A stretch of DNA of 64,000 nucleotides from Macrostomum hystrix (GCA_950097015.1 CATNEN010000003.1:9963501-10027500), one strand, 5' to 3'; positions 11,755-21,608 are shown, numbered from the stretch's first letter. The notes: generated from the letters alone by a model not told the origin. Made by a program: numbers and translations.

Positions 11755-12062
11755 TTTGTAGCCGAGTGGTTTGAGCGTGGCGTGGGACTTGGGCGTGGGA
11801 CTCACGACTTGAAGGTCGGAGATTCGATTCCAAAATCCATTGGAAAAATTTGTGCATGTCCTGTAGTAAGACACCTAACTCTGCATTGCTTCAGTTCACT
11901 CGGCTACCAGTTTTAATTGGGGTTATTGATGGTGGCTGTAGCGTGCCTTTCAGTCCATGGACTGAACAGAAGTCGCGCGCAGTCTTCGCGCAGTTTTCGA
12001 GCTGTGGCTGTGCTGTCGGCTGCACACTTGATCCGATTGGAGCAGATGTAAATAATTATTTA
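11755..12062 (+). mobile_element. SINE-A copy
   Basis: A tRNA-like head (GTAGCCGAGTGGTTTGAGCG, then ACTTGAAGGTCGG and GATTCGATTCC) carries a small internal duplication (GGGACTTGGGCGTGGGACT). The family body follows: GACACCTAACTCTGCATTGC, CAGTCCATGGACTG and GTGCTGTCGGCTGCACA. It ends in an AT-rich tail near 12062. Confidence 0.85.
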
Positions 12063-12110
12063 TTGACCGCTTTATTACCTGAAAAACGCATGGGTGCTGT
12101 GGCTACTGCA

Positions 12111-12300
12111 GGTAAGGATCTGAGTCCGAGAGCGGTCTGATGATCTTCGCTGACGTGACGAGTAGAAGTGAGATGTCTAAATTAGATTCATCGTCGACAG
12201 TACCCAGCGGACAGTGACGCAAACGAGGAAGACATTTCGACCTGGCAGACAGTCTGTTGACGAACCAGATCCGTGCGAGTGCCTGTCGCACTTGATAGTG
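12111..12300 (+). pseudogene. decayed fragment of the C-type-lectin-like gene family
   Basis: Matches the middle of the intact copies (GAGTCCGAGAGCGGTCT, TGACGTGACGAGTAG, GTGAGATGTCT) and then jumps to their 3' end (CAGACAGTCTGTTGACGA, GTGCGAGTGCCTGTCGC). Most of the lectin domain is deleted and the frame is broken. It is a fourth locus of the family. Confidence 0.7.
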
Positions 12301-12566
12301 CTAATTGTCCGAGGATGTGTACATACTCAAGATCCGCAATCCTCATCAAGTTCCTAGATAAAAACATTGCGATTAGAAATCACACATAAACTTGGAGGAA
12401 GTGGAACATGTGGAAGTTGTGGACCCTGATGCAAGTGCAAACATAGATACCTGATGAGAAATTGTATTGACACGTACTGTATGTTTGCATTGTAGCTTGA
12501 CAGCAAAAAACGTAAACCCAAAAAACTTTTGCTGACAGAAATGACTAGGACTAGGACTTTACACAA

Positions 12567-12742
12567 TGTAAGGTGTGCGGTGATTCATTCTCGCATCGCG
12601 TCGTAAGTTGGCTTCGTAAATTGTGCAATGCGATGTACATTCTCTGGTGTACATAGCCAAATATAAAGTCGCTCACTTGAGACTTTAGTCACCTCGTGTT
12701 TTTCGGTTCTCGCGCAAGTCTCGCCTTCTGAGCTAGTTTACA
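12567..12742 (+). repeat. 5' LTR (176 bp)
   Basis: Starts TGTAAGGTGTGCGG and ends AGCTAGTTTACA. It is identical to the 3' LTR as far as can be read, except in the GTGTTTTTCGG versus GTGTTTTCTCGG stretch. It contains a possible TATA-like AATATAAAG near 12660. Confidence 0.95.
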
Positions 12743-12743
12743 T

Positions 12744-12755
12744 TGGTGGCAGCGG
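12744..12755 (+). promoter_or_regulatory. putative primer-binding site
   Basis: TGGTGGCAGCGG begins one base after the 5' LTR, the expected place and TGG start for a tRNA primer-binding site. The priming tRNA is not assigned. Confidence 0.6.
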
Positions 12756-12783
12756 TCTCTATCTCAAGTCGGCCCACTCACTC

Positions 12784-13620
12784 ATGGCGCACGCCAATGC
12801 ACTTTTGCCACCCAAGTTTTCCGGCTCAGACGATGCCGACATCAACATGTGGCTGCAAATGTTTGAGGACTTCGCCACGGATTCCGAGTGGGACGACAAA
12901 AAGATGGCATCGAAAATCCGGCTGCTCTTATCTGGCGAGGCGCTCGTCTTCGTGTGGGACCTGCCGGAGGAGAAGAAGAAGAGCTTCGCGACCATCAAGG
13001 ACGAGCTGGTCAAGTTCTACCGTGGCAAGGAGAACTCGTTCTGCGCCATGTCGGAGTTCGAGAGCCGGAAGCGACGCCAAGGAGAGTCGCTGAGGGAGCT
13101 GTGCCACGCTCTCAAGCTCCTGTACCGGAAGGCACGCCCTGACCACGATCAGACGGTGAGAGACTGCGAAGTGCGACACCGACTGCTGGCTCTGCTGTCG
13201 AAGGAGATTCGCGAAGCGTTGCTGAAAGACGCTGACTGCAGCAGCAGCAGCCCGGAGCAGCTGGCGGACCGCGCCACGGCTCTTGAGAGCATCGGCGGCA
13301 GAGGCGCCTCTGCAAGCATCGCGGTAACATCGGTGAGCAGCCAAGTGGTGGACCGGCTGGAGCAGATGCAGGAGCAGCTGGCGGACCTGGCTGCGACGGT
13401 CGCCACCATCAGCAGCCGTGGACAGCGCGGTGCGCGAGGAAGAGGAGCTCGGGGGAGAGGCAGCGGTCGCGGGAAATGCTTCAACTGCGCTCAGCCCGGC
13501 CATTTCGCGGCCCAGTGCCCCAGGCAGGCCGCGCCAGCCGTGCCGCCCGTGTGCAGCCGCTGCTCAGGCAAAGGGCACCGGGCCGAGGTCTGCCCGACCC
13601 CGGCTTCGGGAAACTTCTGA
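12784..13620 (+). CDS. gag polyprotein of the Ty3/gypsy element
   Basis: A 278-aa ORF. The N-terminal two thirds form a helical capsid-like region (WLQMFEDFATDSEW, KFYRGKENSFCAMSEFE), as in retrotransposon Gag. The C-terminus is Arg/Gly-rich followed by two zinc knuckles of the CX2CX4HX4C type (CFNCAQPGHFAAQC and CSRCSGKGHRAEVC), which bind RNA during packaging. It overlaps pol by 145 bases and ends two codons after a slippery heptamer. ATG 12784 is the first start after the LTR in this frame. Confidence 0.92.
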   Translation: MAHANALLPPKFSGSDDADINMWLQMFEDFATDSEWDDKKMASKIRLLLSGEALVFVWDLPEEKKKSFATIKDELVKFYRGKENSFCAMSEFESRKRRQGESLRELCHALKLLYRKARPDHDQTVRDCEVRHRLLALLSKEIREALLKDADCSSSSPEQLADRATALESIGGRGASASIAVTSVSSQVVDRLEQMQEQLADLAATVATISSRGQRGARGRGARGRGSGRGKCFNCAQPGHFAAQCPRQAAPAVPPVCSRCSGKGHRAEVCPTPASGNF

Positions 13621-16600
13621 GGACTGGTGACCGTGGGCCATCACCAGCCCTGCCTAGCAAGGCCCAAACCGCTTCGCTCTTCCTGCCCGGCAGCATCGCA
13701 GGCCGGCCCTGCAGGTGGCTGTTCGACACGGGCGCGCAGGTGACGCTCGTATCAGCTGCCCAGTTTCGAGCTCTGGGAGTCGCAGCTCAGCTTCATCCGC
13801 CTCTCAGCACTCCGGTCGGGATCGATGGTCGACGCTTGGAGTCTCCGGCATGCGCAACGCTGGCCATTCAGGTGGGCGGACTGCCGCCCATGGAGCACCC
13901 GGTGACGGTGGTCGCCGACATTCAGCCGGAATGCGTGCTCGGCATGGACGCCATCAGCAAGATGTGCTCAACCTTCAGCGTGGATCTCATGTCGTCTTCT
14001 GTCCTGCTGGGGTCAACCAGGATCCCAGTCCTGCCAGACAGGAACTCCATGCCGGCCTGCCGGGTGGTGCCCACCGCCGTGGTCGCCAGAGTCGCCAGCA
14101 CCGTGTCCATCCCAGCCCGCAGCCGCGTCATCATTCCGGTCAAGGTGGCATCGTACGTTGAGCAGGGTCTGTTCGAGCCCAGCTCTGACTTCGTCGACAA
14201 GACCGGCCTGCTGCCGAACCGGGCTCTGGTGGTCTCCAGCGCGGACGGCAACCTGCCGGTGGGAGTCTGCAACCTGAGCGCCGACCCGGTGGTGCTCTAC
14301 CAGAATCAGGCCATCGGCAACTTCGACGCTGCCGAGCCTCACGGGCCCGACGGTGAAGCTTCGGAGGAGGCCGGCTTCAACATCAACCCGGAGCTGAGCC
14401 GGTCGCAGCGCGAGGTCATCGAAGCCCTGCTGAACCAGCATGAGCTGGCATTCGCCAGTCACGAGTTCGACCTGGGGACCACGCACCTACTGCAGCACGA
14501 GATCAACCTGGAACCCGGCAGCCGCCCCATCAAGCACAGGCAGCGGACAGTGCCACTGAACTTCAGACAGCAGGTGGACGACAAGATCAGCGAGATGCTG
14601 CGTCACGGGATCATCGAACCGTCATGCAGTCCGTGGGCGAGCAATCTGCTGGTGGTGCGCAAGAAAAACAACGAAATCCGCATCTGCACCGACTGGAGGG
14701 CCCTCAACTCGTGCACCGTGAAGGACGCCTACCCGCTGCCGCCGCTGTCTGTCGCTCTGGACGCGCTCACTGGCAGCAGCTGGTTCAGCACGCTCGATCT
14801 CCGCCAAGGGTTCCTGCAGGTCGAGCTGCGCGAGCAGGACCGGGAGAAGACCGCCTTCTACACCACGCAAGGCCTGATGCAGTACAGGAAGCTCGGCTTC
14901 GGCCTCTGCAACGCCCCGGCGACCTTCCAGCGCCTGATGGACTTGACGATGGCGGGCCTGAACTGGACGGAGGTGCTCACCTACATGGACGACCTGATCC
15001 TGTTCAGCACGACGTTCGAGCAGCACGCGCAGACGCTGAAGGAAGTCCTGGGAAGGCTGCAGTCGGCGGGCCTCAAGCTGAACAAGCGCAAGAGCTGCTT
15101 CTGCTTCCAGGAGGTCGAGTACCTGGGGCACAAGATTTCGGCCGATGGGATCCAGCCAACCCAGGACAAGGTCAGCGCCATCCAGTCCATCCCGACGCCC
15201 GAGTGCGCTGAGGACGTTCGCCGGCTCGTCGGCATGCTGGGCTTCTACCGGCGGTTCGTGCCGCACTTCGCCAGCATTGCGAATCCGCTGCACCAGGCGA
15301 CTCAGAAAAGTCGGCAGTTTCGGTGGACGGCAGAGTGCGAGGCAGCCCTGCGCGAGCTGAAGTCGGCGCTGTCGGCACCCCCAGTGCTGAAGCTGCCGGA
15401 TTTCTCCAAGGGATTCCGGCTGTGCTGCGACAGCAGCGGCGTGGCCATCGCAGGAGTCCTCAGCCAGCTCCACGAAGGCGTCGAATGCCCGGTCGCCTAC
15501 GCGTCGAGAGTCCTGAATAAGGCAGAGCGCAATTACTCGACCACCCACAGAGAGCTTCTGGCGGTCGTGTGGGCCATGAAGCACTTCCGGAACTACTTGG
15601 CGTCCGCCGGCGAAATTCTCGTCTTCTCCGACCACAAGCCGCTGCAAGGGCTGCTGAACACCAAGGAACCCGAAGGTCGCCTGGCCAGGTGGATCACGCT
15701 CCTGCAGGAGATCAATTTCAAGCTGCTCTTCAGGCCTGGTCGCGAGAACGTGGTGGCGGACGCGCTGAGCCGGGCGGCGGCGACACGGCTGACACCCGCC
15801 TGGTCGGACGAGGAAATCAGCGCGGCGCAGGCCGATGACCCGGTGCTGGCAGCGGCTCGCCAGGTGCTCATCGGACGGAGGCCCCGGCGAGGCAAGGCCG
15901 CAGACGACGCAGAGAGCCTGGTGAGGTCGGAGAACCTGGAGCTTGGCGAGGACGGCGTCATCAGGAGAAGCGGCTTCCCCGTCATTCCGCTGCAGCTTCG
16001 CCAGGAGCTTCTGAGGCAGCTGCACGACGACCCGGCAAGCGGGCACCTCGGACTGGACAGGACGCTAGCGAGGGTCGTCAACAGAGCCTGGTGGCCCGGC
16101 CTGAAGGACGACGTCCAGCACTGGGTGAGCAGCTGCGAGGTGTGCCAGCGTCGCAAGGTACCGCACCAGCACCAAAGGGCGCCGCTGCAGGACAACACCG
16201 TGCCGTCAACTCCCTGGGAGATGGTGCAGGTGGACATCAAAGGACCGCTGCCGGCCACAGAGACCGGTCAGAAGTACATCATCTGCTTCACCGACGTGTT
16301 CTCCAAGTGGGTCGAAGCGGCCCCAGCGACCAACATCGAGACTCGCACGGTCGCTGAAGCCATGCTGCGCAGCGTCGTCCTCCGCCACGGGTCGCCCGAG
16401 GTCATCCACTCCGATCAAGGTCGCCAGTTCGAAAGCGACGTCTTCCAGGAGCTGTGCCGGCTGCTCGACATTCGAAAGACCAGGACGACACCATTCCACC
16501 CCAGCGGCAATCCGGTGGTCGAGCGATTCAACCGGACTCTGGGCGACATGCTGGCGGCCTACTGCATGGAGCAGCAGGACAGGTGGGCGGCTTTCCTGCC

Positions 16601-17228
16601 GTACGTCATCTGGGCGTACAACTCGTCGGTCCACAGCACCACCAAGCGGTCACCGTACGCGGTGCTGCACGGCCGCGACCCCCGGATCCCAGCCGAGCTC
16701 AGCCTGCCCGCCGCCGGTGAGAGGCCGGTCGTCACGGACGCGCTGGCGGACGCCCGCGCCGGCCTGCAGCTAGTGCGGCAGCGCCTGCAGTCGACGCAGC
16801 GGTCGCGGAAGCAGCAGTACGACAAGCGCCAGCACTTCACTCCGTTCCAAGTCGGCCAGCTGGTGATGCTCAACAACCCGGCGGTGCAGAAGGGCCAGTC
16901 CAAGGCGCTCCGCCGGCGGTGGTTGGGGCCGTACCGAGTGCTCGAGAAGCTGGGCCCAGTCACCTACCGGATCTCCAAGCCCACCGGGCGGAGGCGGAGC
17001 TCGGTGGTGCACCACGACCGGCTGAAGGCGTTCGTGGCGAGGCGGCCGCAACCCGCTGTCCCGCAGCCCGCCGCCGACCCACCCGCTGCAGAGAGCGACC
17101 GGCCGCCCAGTCCGGCTGCCGACCCGCGTGAGACCTGGCAGGAGCTGCTAGACGAACCGGCGCCTGCTGGGCCCAGACGCTCGAATCGGACTCGGAGGCA
17201 GCCAGATTTTTTTGTCGCGCAATTTTGA
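13476..17228 (+). CDS. pol polyprotein of the Ty3/gypsy element (PR-RT-RH-IN)
   Basis: A 1250-codon open frame in -1 relation to gag. The translated product probably begins at the frameshift near 13614, not at an ATG. Domains in order: aspartic protease (FDTGAQVTL, residue about 84); reverse transcriptase with YMDDLILFS (about 503); RNase H (CCDSSGVAIAG, about 650); and an integrase with an HHCC finger (HLGL, then SSCEVCQ, about 857-892), catalytic D, D and E (VQVDIKGP, IHSDQGRQFES, VVERFNRT) and a GPYRVLEKLGPV C-terminal motif. All catalytic signatures are present. The C-terminal tail is Pro-rich and no chromodomain is evident. Confidence 0.95.
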   Translation: MLQLRSARPFRGPVPQAGRASRAARVQPLLRQRAPGRGLPDPGFGKLLRTGDRGPSPALPSKAQTASLFLPGSIAGRPCRWLFDTGAQVTLVSAAQFRALGVAAQLHPPLSTPVGIDGRRLESPACATLAIQVGGLPPMEHPVTVVADIQPECVLGMDAISKMCSTFSVDLMSSSVLLGSTRIPVLPDRNSMPACRVVPTAVVARVASTVSIPARSRVIIPVKVASYVEQGLFEPSSDFVDKTGLLPNRALVVSSADGNLPVGVCNLSADPVVLYQNQAIGNFDAAEPHGPDGEASEEAGFNINPELSRSQREVIEALLNQHELAFASHEFDLGTTHLLQHEINLEPGSRPIKHRQRTVPLNFRQQVDDKISEMLRHGIIEPSCSPWASNLLVVRKKNNEIRICTDWRALNSCTVKDAYPLPPLSVALDALTGSSWFSTLDLRQGFLQVELREQDREKTAFYTTQGLMQYRKLGFGLCNAPATFQRLMDLTMAGLNWTEVLTYMDDLILFSTTFEQHAQTLKEVLGRLQSAGLKLNKRKSCFCFQEVEYLGHKISADGIQPTQDKVSAIQSIPTPECAEDVRRLVGMLGFYRRFVPHFASIANPLHQATQKSRQFRWTAECEAALRELKSALSAPPVLKLPDFSKGFRLCCDSSGVAIAGVLSQLHEGVECPVAYASRVLNKAERNYSTTHRELLAVVWAMKHFRNYLASAGEILVFSDHKPLQGLLNTKEPEGRLARWITLLQEINFKLLFRPGRENVVADALSRAAATRLTPAWSDEEISAAQADDPVLAAARQVLIGRRPRRGKAADDAESLVRSENLELGEDGVIRRSGFPVIPLQLRQELLRQLHDDPASGHLGLDRTLARVVNRAWWPGLKDDVQHWVSSCEVCQRRKVPHQHQRAPLQDNTVPSTPWEMVQVDIKGPLPATETGQKYIICFTDVFSKWVEAAPATNIETRTVAEAMLRSVVLRHGSPEVIHSDQGRQFESDVFQELCRLLDIRKTRTTPFHPSGNPVVERFNRTLGDMLAAYCMEQQDRWAAFLPYVIWAYNSSVHSTTKRSPYAVLHGRDPRIPAELSLPAAGERPVVTDALADARAGLQLVRQRLQSTQRSRKQQYDKRQHFTPFQVGQLVMLNNPAVQKGQSKALRRRWLGPYRVLEKLGPVTYRISKPTGRRRSSVVHHDRLKAFVARRPQPAVPQPAADPPAAESDRPPSPAADPRETWQELLDEPAPAGPRRSNRTRRQPDFFVAQF
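13608..13666 (+). promoter_or_regulatory. -1 ribosomal frameshift signal with predicted H-type pseudoknot
   Basis: Heptamer GGGAAAC (13608-13614) lies in the gag frame as G GGA AAC, the canonical X XXY YYZ form, just before the gag stop. After a 9-nt spacer, CTGGTGA (13624-13630) pairs perfectly with TCACCAG (13641-13647). The loop TGGGCC (13634-13639) is complementary to GGCCCA (13661-13666), giving a second stem. Slippage enters the pol frame exactly (LLRTGDRGP). The sequence elements are seen directly; function is inferred. Confidence 0.85.
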
Positions 17229-17339
17229 GCTGCTAACTATTTTTTTGTTCTTATAAAGCTTGTAGTGCATCATTTTAAGCTGCCTAAAATATTTGTTTAT
17301 TTTTTTGTTTTTAATGTCCTCAATTTAGGGATGGAGTGA

Positions 17340-17516
17340 TGTAAGGTGTGCGGTGATTCATTCTCGCATCGCGTCGTAAGTTGGCTTCGTAAATTGTGCA
17401 ATGCGATGTACATTCTCTGGTGTACATAGCCAAATATAAAGTCGCTCACTTGAGACTTTAGTCACCTCGTGTTTTCTCGGTTCTCGCGCAAGTCTCGCCT
17501 TCTGAGCTAGTTTACA
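17340..17516 (+). repeat. 3' LTR (177 bp) with upstream polypurine tract
   Basis: Repeats the 5' LTR with a one-base length difference. A purine-rich stretch AGGGATGGAGTGA (17327-17339) immediately precedes it and fits a polypurine tract for plus-strand priming. The bases after it, ACAA, repeat those before the 5' LTR. Confidence 0.95.
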
Positions 17517-17725
17517 ACAACTTCGACAATAACGATTTATTTAGCTTGCTAGAGGGCCTTGCTAAACTACGAGTAGTTCGGGAGTTTGAAGCCTTCATGC
17601 AGAATCGGTCCACTGTAACAGGAAACAGGTGATATTTTTCATATAATCATACGCCATACGTCTTAAAAAATTTAATTTATTTATCATTAAATTATTTATG
17701 TTCAGGCCATGCTCTTCTGCTGCCG

Positions 17726-18475
17726 CTAGAAAGGTGACAAGCACTTGCACAGGCCGACACGACTTGAGTCCGTTCTGGCCGAGTCTCCAAGAGAACTGCG
17801 GGCAAAAGTCACGTCTTCAAGGCGATTTCTATTGTCCGGTTCATTTGCACCCCACAGGCTGCTGTCGACGGTGCCGTTGCAGGAGACCCAGTGCCAGCCG
17901 CCTGACGGCTCCGCACTGCCTGGAGGCTGGAGGCCGCCCAGCCACAGCGAGACTCCTGCCGCGGTCGTGCTGTAAATGAGTCCGATGTGAGACATCTCAC
18001 TGCTACTCGTCACGTCGGCGAAGATCACAAGACCGCTCTCGGACTCGCACCTCTGCCTCTGAACTGGCCAGGTGCCAGTTGGCTGCACCTTGTACTTCAC
18101 GCCGCACAGGTCGTCTCCGTAGCCAGTCGGACACAGCTGGCCAGCCTCGAGTCCCGGCTGCTGCTTCACAAACACTTGGCCTCTCCTGGAGCAGCTGCAG
18201 TCCCTCACCGACTTGCTGCACTTGTCGAACACGAACAGCTGACACGGACCGTCAGCAATGGTGAAGGCCTGGCAGCGCTGCTCCCTGCTGCACAAAATGG
18301 AACACTCGGCAAGCGTCAGCTGGCCACCAACCTTGAGAACAAAGTTCTCACGGATGCAGAGTAATCCGAAGACCTGGTTGAAGCGAGTGCGGCACGATAG
18401 AGCAGCGAATTTTCCAGTCATCAAGAGCAGCACAGAAACCGCACATACAGTGCAAGTCGCAACATATGCTGCCAT
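17726..18475 (-). CDS. secreted C-type-lectin-like protein (copy 3)
   Basis: A single exon of 249 aa. The frame is open further upstream to 18616, but ATG 18475 starts a signal peptide (AAYVATCTVCAVSVLLLMTG) and is preferred. It has the same PAN/apple-like region plus C-type lectin-like domain as the copies at 1321 and 7022. The ligand loop differs: GANEPDN replaces NSGEPNN, and the cysteine expected after it is missing (EDVTFARS), which would remove one conserved disulfide. It is a paralogue with a changed or lost binding site. It lies about 210 bp from the gypsy 3' LTR in the opposite orientation. Confidence 0.83.
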   Translation of the reverse strand: MAAYVATCTVCAVSVLLLMTGKFAALSCRTRFNQVFGLLCIRENFVLKVGGQLTLAECSILCSREQRCQAFTIADGPCQLFVFDKCSKSVRDCSCSRRGQVFVKQQPGLEAGQLCPTGYGDDLCGVKYKVQPTGTWPVQRQRCESESGLVIFADVTSSSEMSHIGLIYSTTAAGVSLWLGGLQPPGSAEPSGGWHWVSCNGTVDSSLWGANEPDNRNRLEDVTFARSSLGDSARTDSSRVGLCKCLSPF

Positions 18476-19105
18476 TTTTGCGACTTGATATTTTTTGATG
18501 GGACTTCTATTTTTTACATTTTTATCTTTTCTAAATTTATGCGAATATCGACTGTAATGCTTTGTTTCTCGATGTAAAGCTTGGCTCTCAGTTTGAATGC
18601 ATCTGATTGGTTGCAAATGGAGAGAAGTTGCTAAAATTGGAATTTTTTTGTGCTGTTTTTATCCTTAAGTTATTAAGCGAAGGTTTTGAGGGTCTGCACG
18701 AAGTTTTCTGAATTCCAGTTTTCTGACTACTGAATTAGAGTCGCATTCATTTAGCGCTCTGTCGTGGAGTAGGCTTAGGATAAGGCTTGCGGATTTTCAT
18801 AGACAGTGTGTGTGCACTTCCTGATTGTCTGGGCCGATTGCTCATTAAGCTCGAGTTGTTGGTATTTGAAGCGCACACACATCTGTGGACGTGTGTACTC
18901 ATTAATGGGTTCTCCGATGAGTACTGATGATGGACAAAAGACCGTCGCCAAATGACGCATCAGTTGCTAATGTTTAGTAAGATTTTTATCAAGTTTAGCA
19001 TGTTACTCGTTCTAAGCTTTGACGGTCGATTGTTAAAAGTATTTAATTTAAAGAAAGAACAACTTTTGATGGAATTGGAGTGCATGCGACCGACCCTTCG
19101 CCATG
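18476..19105. other. spacer without recognised genes
   Basis: Nothing recognised between the lectin gene and the second LTR element. Confidence 0.5.
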
Positions 19106-19450
19106 TGTAACGTCGCCAGTGTACGTTTGGCACTCCCCCTCTCTGTGTGCGTGTTTGGGCAGGTGTGCATGGGGGAGTTGTTACGTCAGAGAGAGAGTAG
19201 TTTCAATTCTTAATATATCAGTTAGCTCGGTTGAGCAAAGTTAATTTATACTGCCTTCAATCAATAACCCTCAGAGTTTAGTTTTATTCCTTTGCATGGC
19301 GCCCGAACCAAATCACAGTAAAGTCAAGGCAACAGCTATCCAAGGAGATGACTCAATCTAGGCCACTACGAGAGAGTGCAGCTATGGCAACGACGGACGA
19401 TGTGGACATTGTCCCTGGTGGACAACGAAGGACACATTTTTGCGAGGTAA
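19106..19450 (+). mobile_element. 5' LTR and leader of a second LTR retroelement (truncated)
   Basis: TGTAACGTCG...TTTGCA (about 19106-19296) fits a short LTR ending in CA. It is followed directly by TGGCGCCCGAACC (19297-19309), a primer-binding site matching the 3' end of tRNA-Lys. A leader and possible gag start (ATGGCAACGACGGACG at 19384) follow, but the frame ends within about 65 bases. No pol is present. This element is unrelated to the one at 12567. Confidence 0.65.
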
Positions 19451-20469
19451 ATTGCAAAGGAGACTATTGTTGTGTAATTAAGAGCTAATTAAAAATAACA
19501 CTGTATAGCATTGTACTCTTGTGTCGATGTCAAACAAGCAATACTGTCTTAAAGTGCACGAACTTTTGGAGCTGAACCCAGAACTCTCAGATTTTTATAA
19601 AATGTCATAAAATTAAAGAGGGGGTATATTTAAGATACCCGGCTCGTCTCTGTCTGTAATGCTTAGCAAACATTGTTTCAACATTTTGCATAAAAATAAT
19701 TTTAACCTCCCTCAAGTGCATGTCAAATTTGCTGTAAAAAATACTGAAGGTCTCCGCTTTACCTTCAATCTGTCAGTCATTTGTACTCATTATGTTTTGG
19801 GTCGCGCTTTGGGTCCCAGGATATCGATGATTTTTTCTGCGAAAATGTGCATGCCTAGGATTTGCTCATCCTTAAGCTTTATTTGCCCTCTATCCCAGTT
19901 AAGTTATGGTCATTATGAGTCGTCTCATCGCATCAGATACGGAAAGCTTACCGGTCGCAGGCTACCTCAAGCTTGGTTTTGAACTCAGCCCAGTGAATTT
20001 TTGCATTTCTTGTTAATTTGTTTTTTATTTGCTGCAATGAGTAGTAAAGCCTTACTGTTTTGAATATTAGAAGCCAAGATAAAATACCAGCTAGATAGCT
20101 AGTTGGCATACCCGCATCAAGTGCTTCGAAAGGTCGGGGTACAATTGTTCAGTCCATGGACTGGGAGCGAAATTCATAACCAGTCTCGGGTAAATCTATT
20201 AAACTTAACTTTCAGTTGAACTAAAGCAGTAAGGAATGAAGTTTCCTGTCCAATGCTCTCGCAAAGCTTAAAAAGCGGAGCGGTGAGAAGAAAATGCGCC
20301 GCTGACACACAGAGCCACAGGCAGTGCGGCTCCGAGCAAGTCGAGACGTCCGCATATCAGTATGACGGGCTGATGTAGCCCAGATTAAGGAAATCCATCA
20401 TCTCAAGATAGTGGCTGTTCAGCGTAGCCAGTGGCTGGCAGACAAATCTCGTGGTCGCTGTATTTGCTT
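19451..20469. other. spacer with a SINE-A core fragment
   Basis: No gene recognised. The palindromic SINE-A core CAGTCCATGGACTG occurs at 20150-20163, with little of the rest of the element. Confidence 0.5.
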
Positions 20470-20829
20470 TATCAATTAGCCCGGGAGTACTCACAACAAC
20501 CAAGTCGTCACGGGCGTTCTTATTATCGACGCCCAGTCAGTGTCATTGAGCTCAGGAAATAGGGACCCGTTGGCGAATCTCCAACCGCTGCGAGACGTCC
20601 CAGCCTCAACCAGATGGTCTCCGTCACTCCGATGAAGGAGACCGAGCTCCAGTGATTCACAGCTCGGATGGCAGTCAAATCCATCAGCAGCTCCCCGCCG
20701 ATATCCTGACACCTGGCTGCGTCGCACCAACTTTTGCCGATGTAGACGCAGCTTCCAAGCCAATGGTCCTGTGGCTCTGACAGCGATTCCAACAAGCATC
20801 GTCAGCTGAACCAGTCGTCCAACTGCCAT
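20470..20829 (-). pseudogene. frameshifted C-type-lectin-like gene
   Basis: Three lectin-like parts lie in different frames. They are a signal-like start (MAVGRLVQLTMLVGIAVRA), a domain front half with conserved spacing (GSCVYIGKSWCDAARC, IGGELL, SVSFIGVTE), and a back half (SGWRFANGSLFPELNDTDW). No GT-AG introns fit between them, so it reads as a pseudogene. It is distinct in sequence from the copies at 1321, 7022 and 17726. Confidence 0.55.
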
Positions 20830-21602
20830 TTCACAGTTAGGCAGTCCTCAGTTTGTAGCGAAAGCATTGTGGGATGGCTCCCCTTGCCAAGAAATTTATT
20901 ATGACAGAAAAACATATGTTGCCGACGACAACGATCGGCAAAAGTCCTTTATCTATGCTCCGAGTGGCAAAAAGCTTTCATTTGAATACTCCGGGTACTC
21001 TTCTTTAGCTATTTATTGTCTATTATTAGATAGTAAGCATACAATTTTAAAATTTTCACTAGTTTCAAATAATAAATGATCTAAAATTGAAGGCAAACTT
21101 GACTAGTTAGACTTGACTAACTTTTGCACTTCTGCATTCCAATACCAATTCAGCATACGGGCCTATGTTTGCACCGTAAAGTACTCACTTTCAGCAATAG
21201 ATTAACTAGAGTGAAATGTAGTGATTTAAACCAGGACTTTTTTGCATTGCTTGTAGTTTGGATTAAGTAGCAATTAAGGTAGTCATTCAATGGTGCTATT
21301 TAAAGCTATACCTCTCTTTCTATTGATAAAATAGATGGTCATTGCGATACATCGAAAATATTGTCAAAGCCTAGGAAATACGAGTAAAAATGTAATGCAT
21401 CGTAAGAAATTATTGTGTTAACAACTGCAGAAGCATTTGGGTGCAACAAGCTTCCGAATGAGTTGTTTTTTATTTTAACTGAATCACTTTTAAATTTCAA
21501 AGCCACTTTTTTTATTAAAAACTATGTTTTTTAAACTAATTTCGACTTAATTCAGGGCGAAAGTTGAATATTTCTAAAGCAAACGAATCTCATTGATGTA
21601 AT
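20830..21602. other. AT-rich spacer
   Basis: No gene or repeat recognised. Confidence 0.5.
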
Positions 21603-21608
21603 TTTATT
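21603..21608 (-). terminator. poly(A) signal of the minus-strand collagen gene
   Basis: AATAAA on the minus strand, about 85 bases beyond the collagen stop codon. Confidence 0.55.

Larger units (their letters stand above)
12567..17516 (+). mobile_element. Ty3/gypsy-type LTR retrotransposon, intact-looking
   Basis: A 4950-bp element with 176/177-bp LTRs (TGTAAGG...TTTACA) that differ by only about one position, flanked by a 4-bp direct repeat ACAA. Internal order is primer-binding site, gag, -1 frameshift signal, then pol (protease, RT, RNase H, integrase), which is the Ty3/gypsy order. Both ORFs are uninterrupted and no envelope gene is present. Near-identical LTRs and open frames point to a recent insertion. 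Base composition is much richer in GC than the flanks. Confidence 0.95.

Noticed and set aside
14622-16046. 474-codon antisense ORF under pol
   Set aside because: Shadow of a GC-rich coding frame; no domain.
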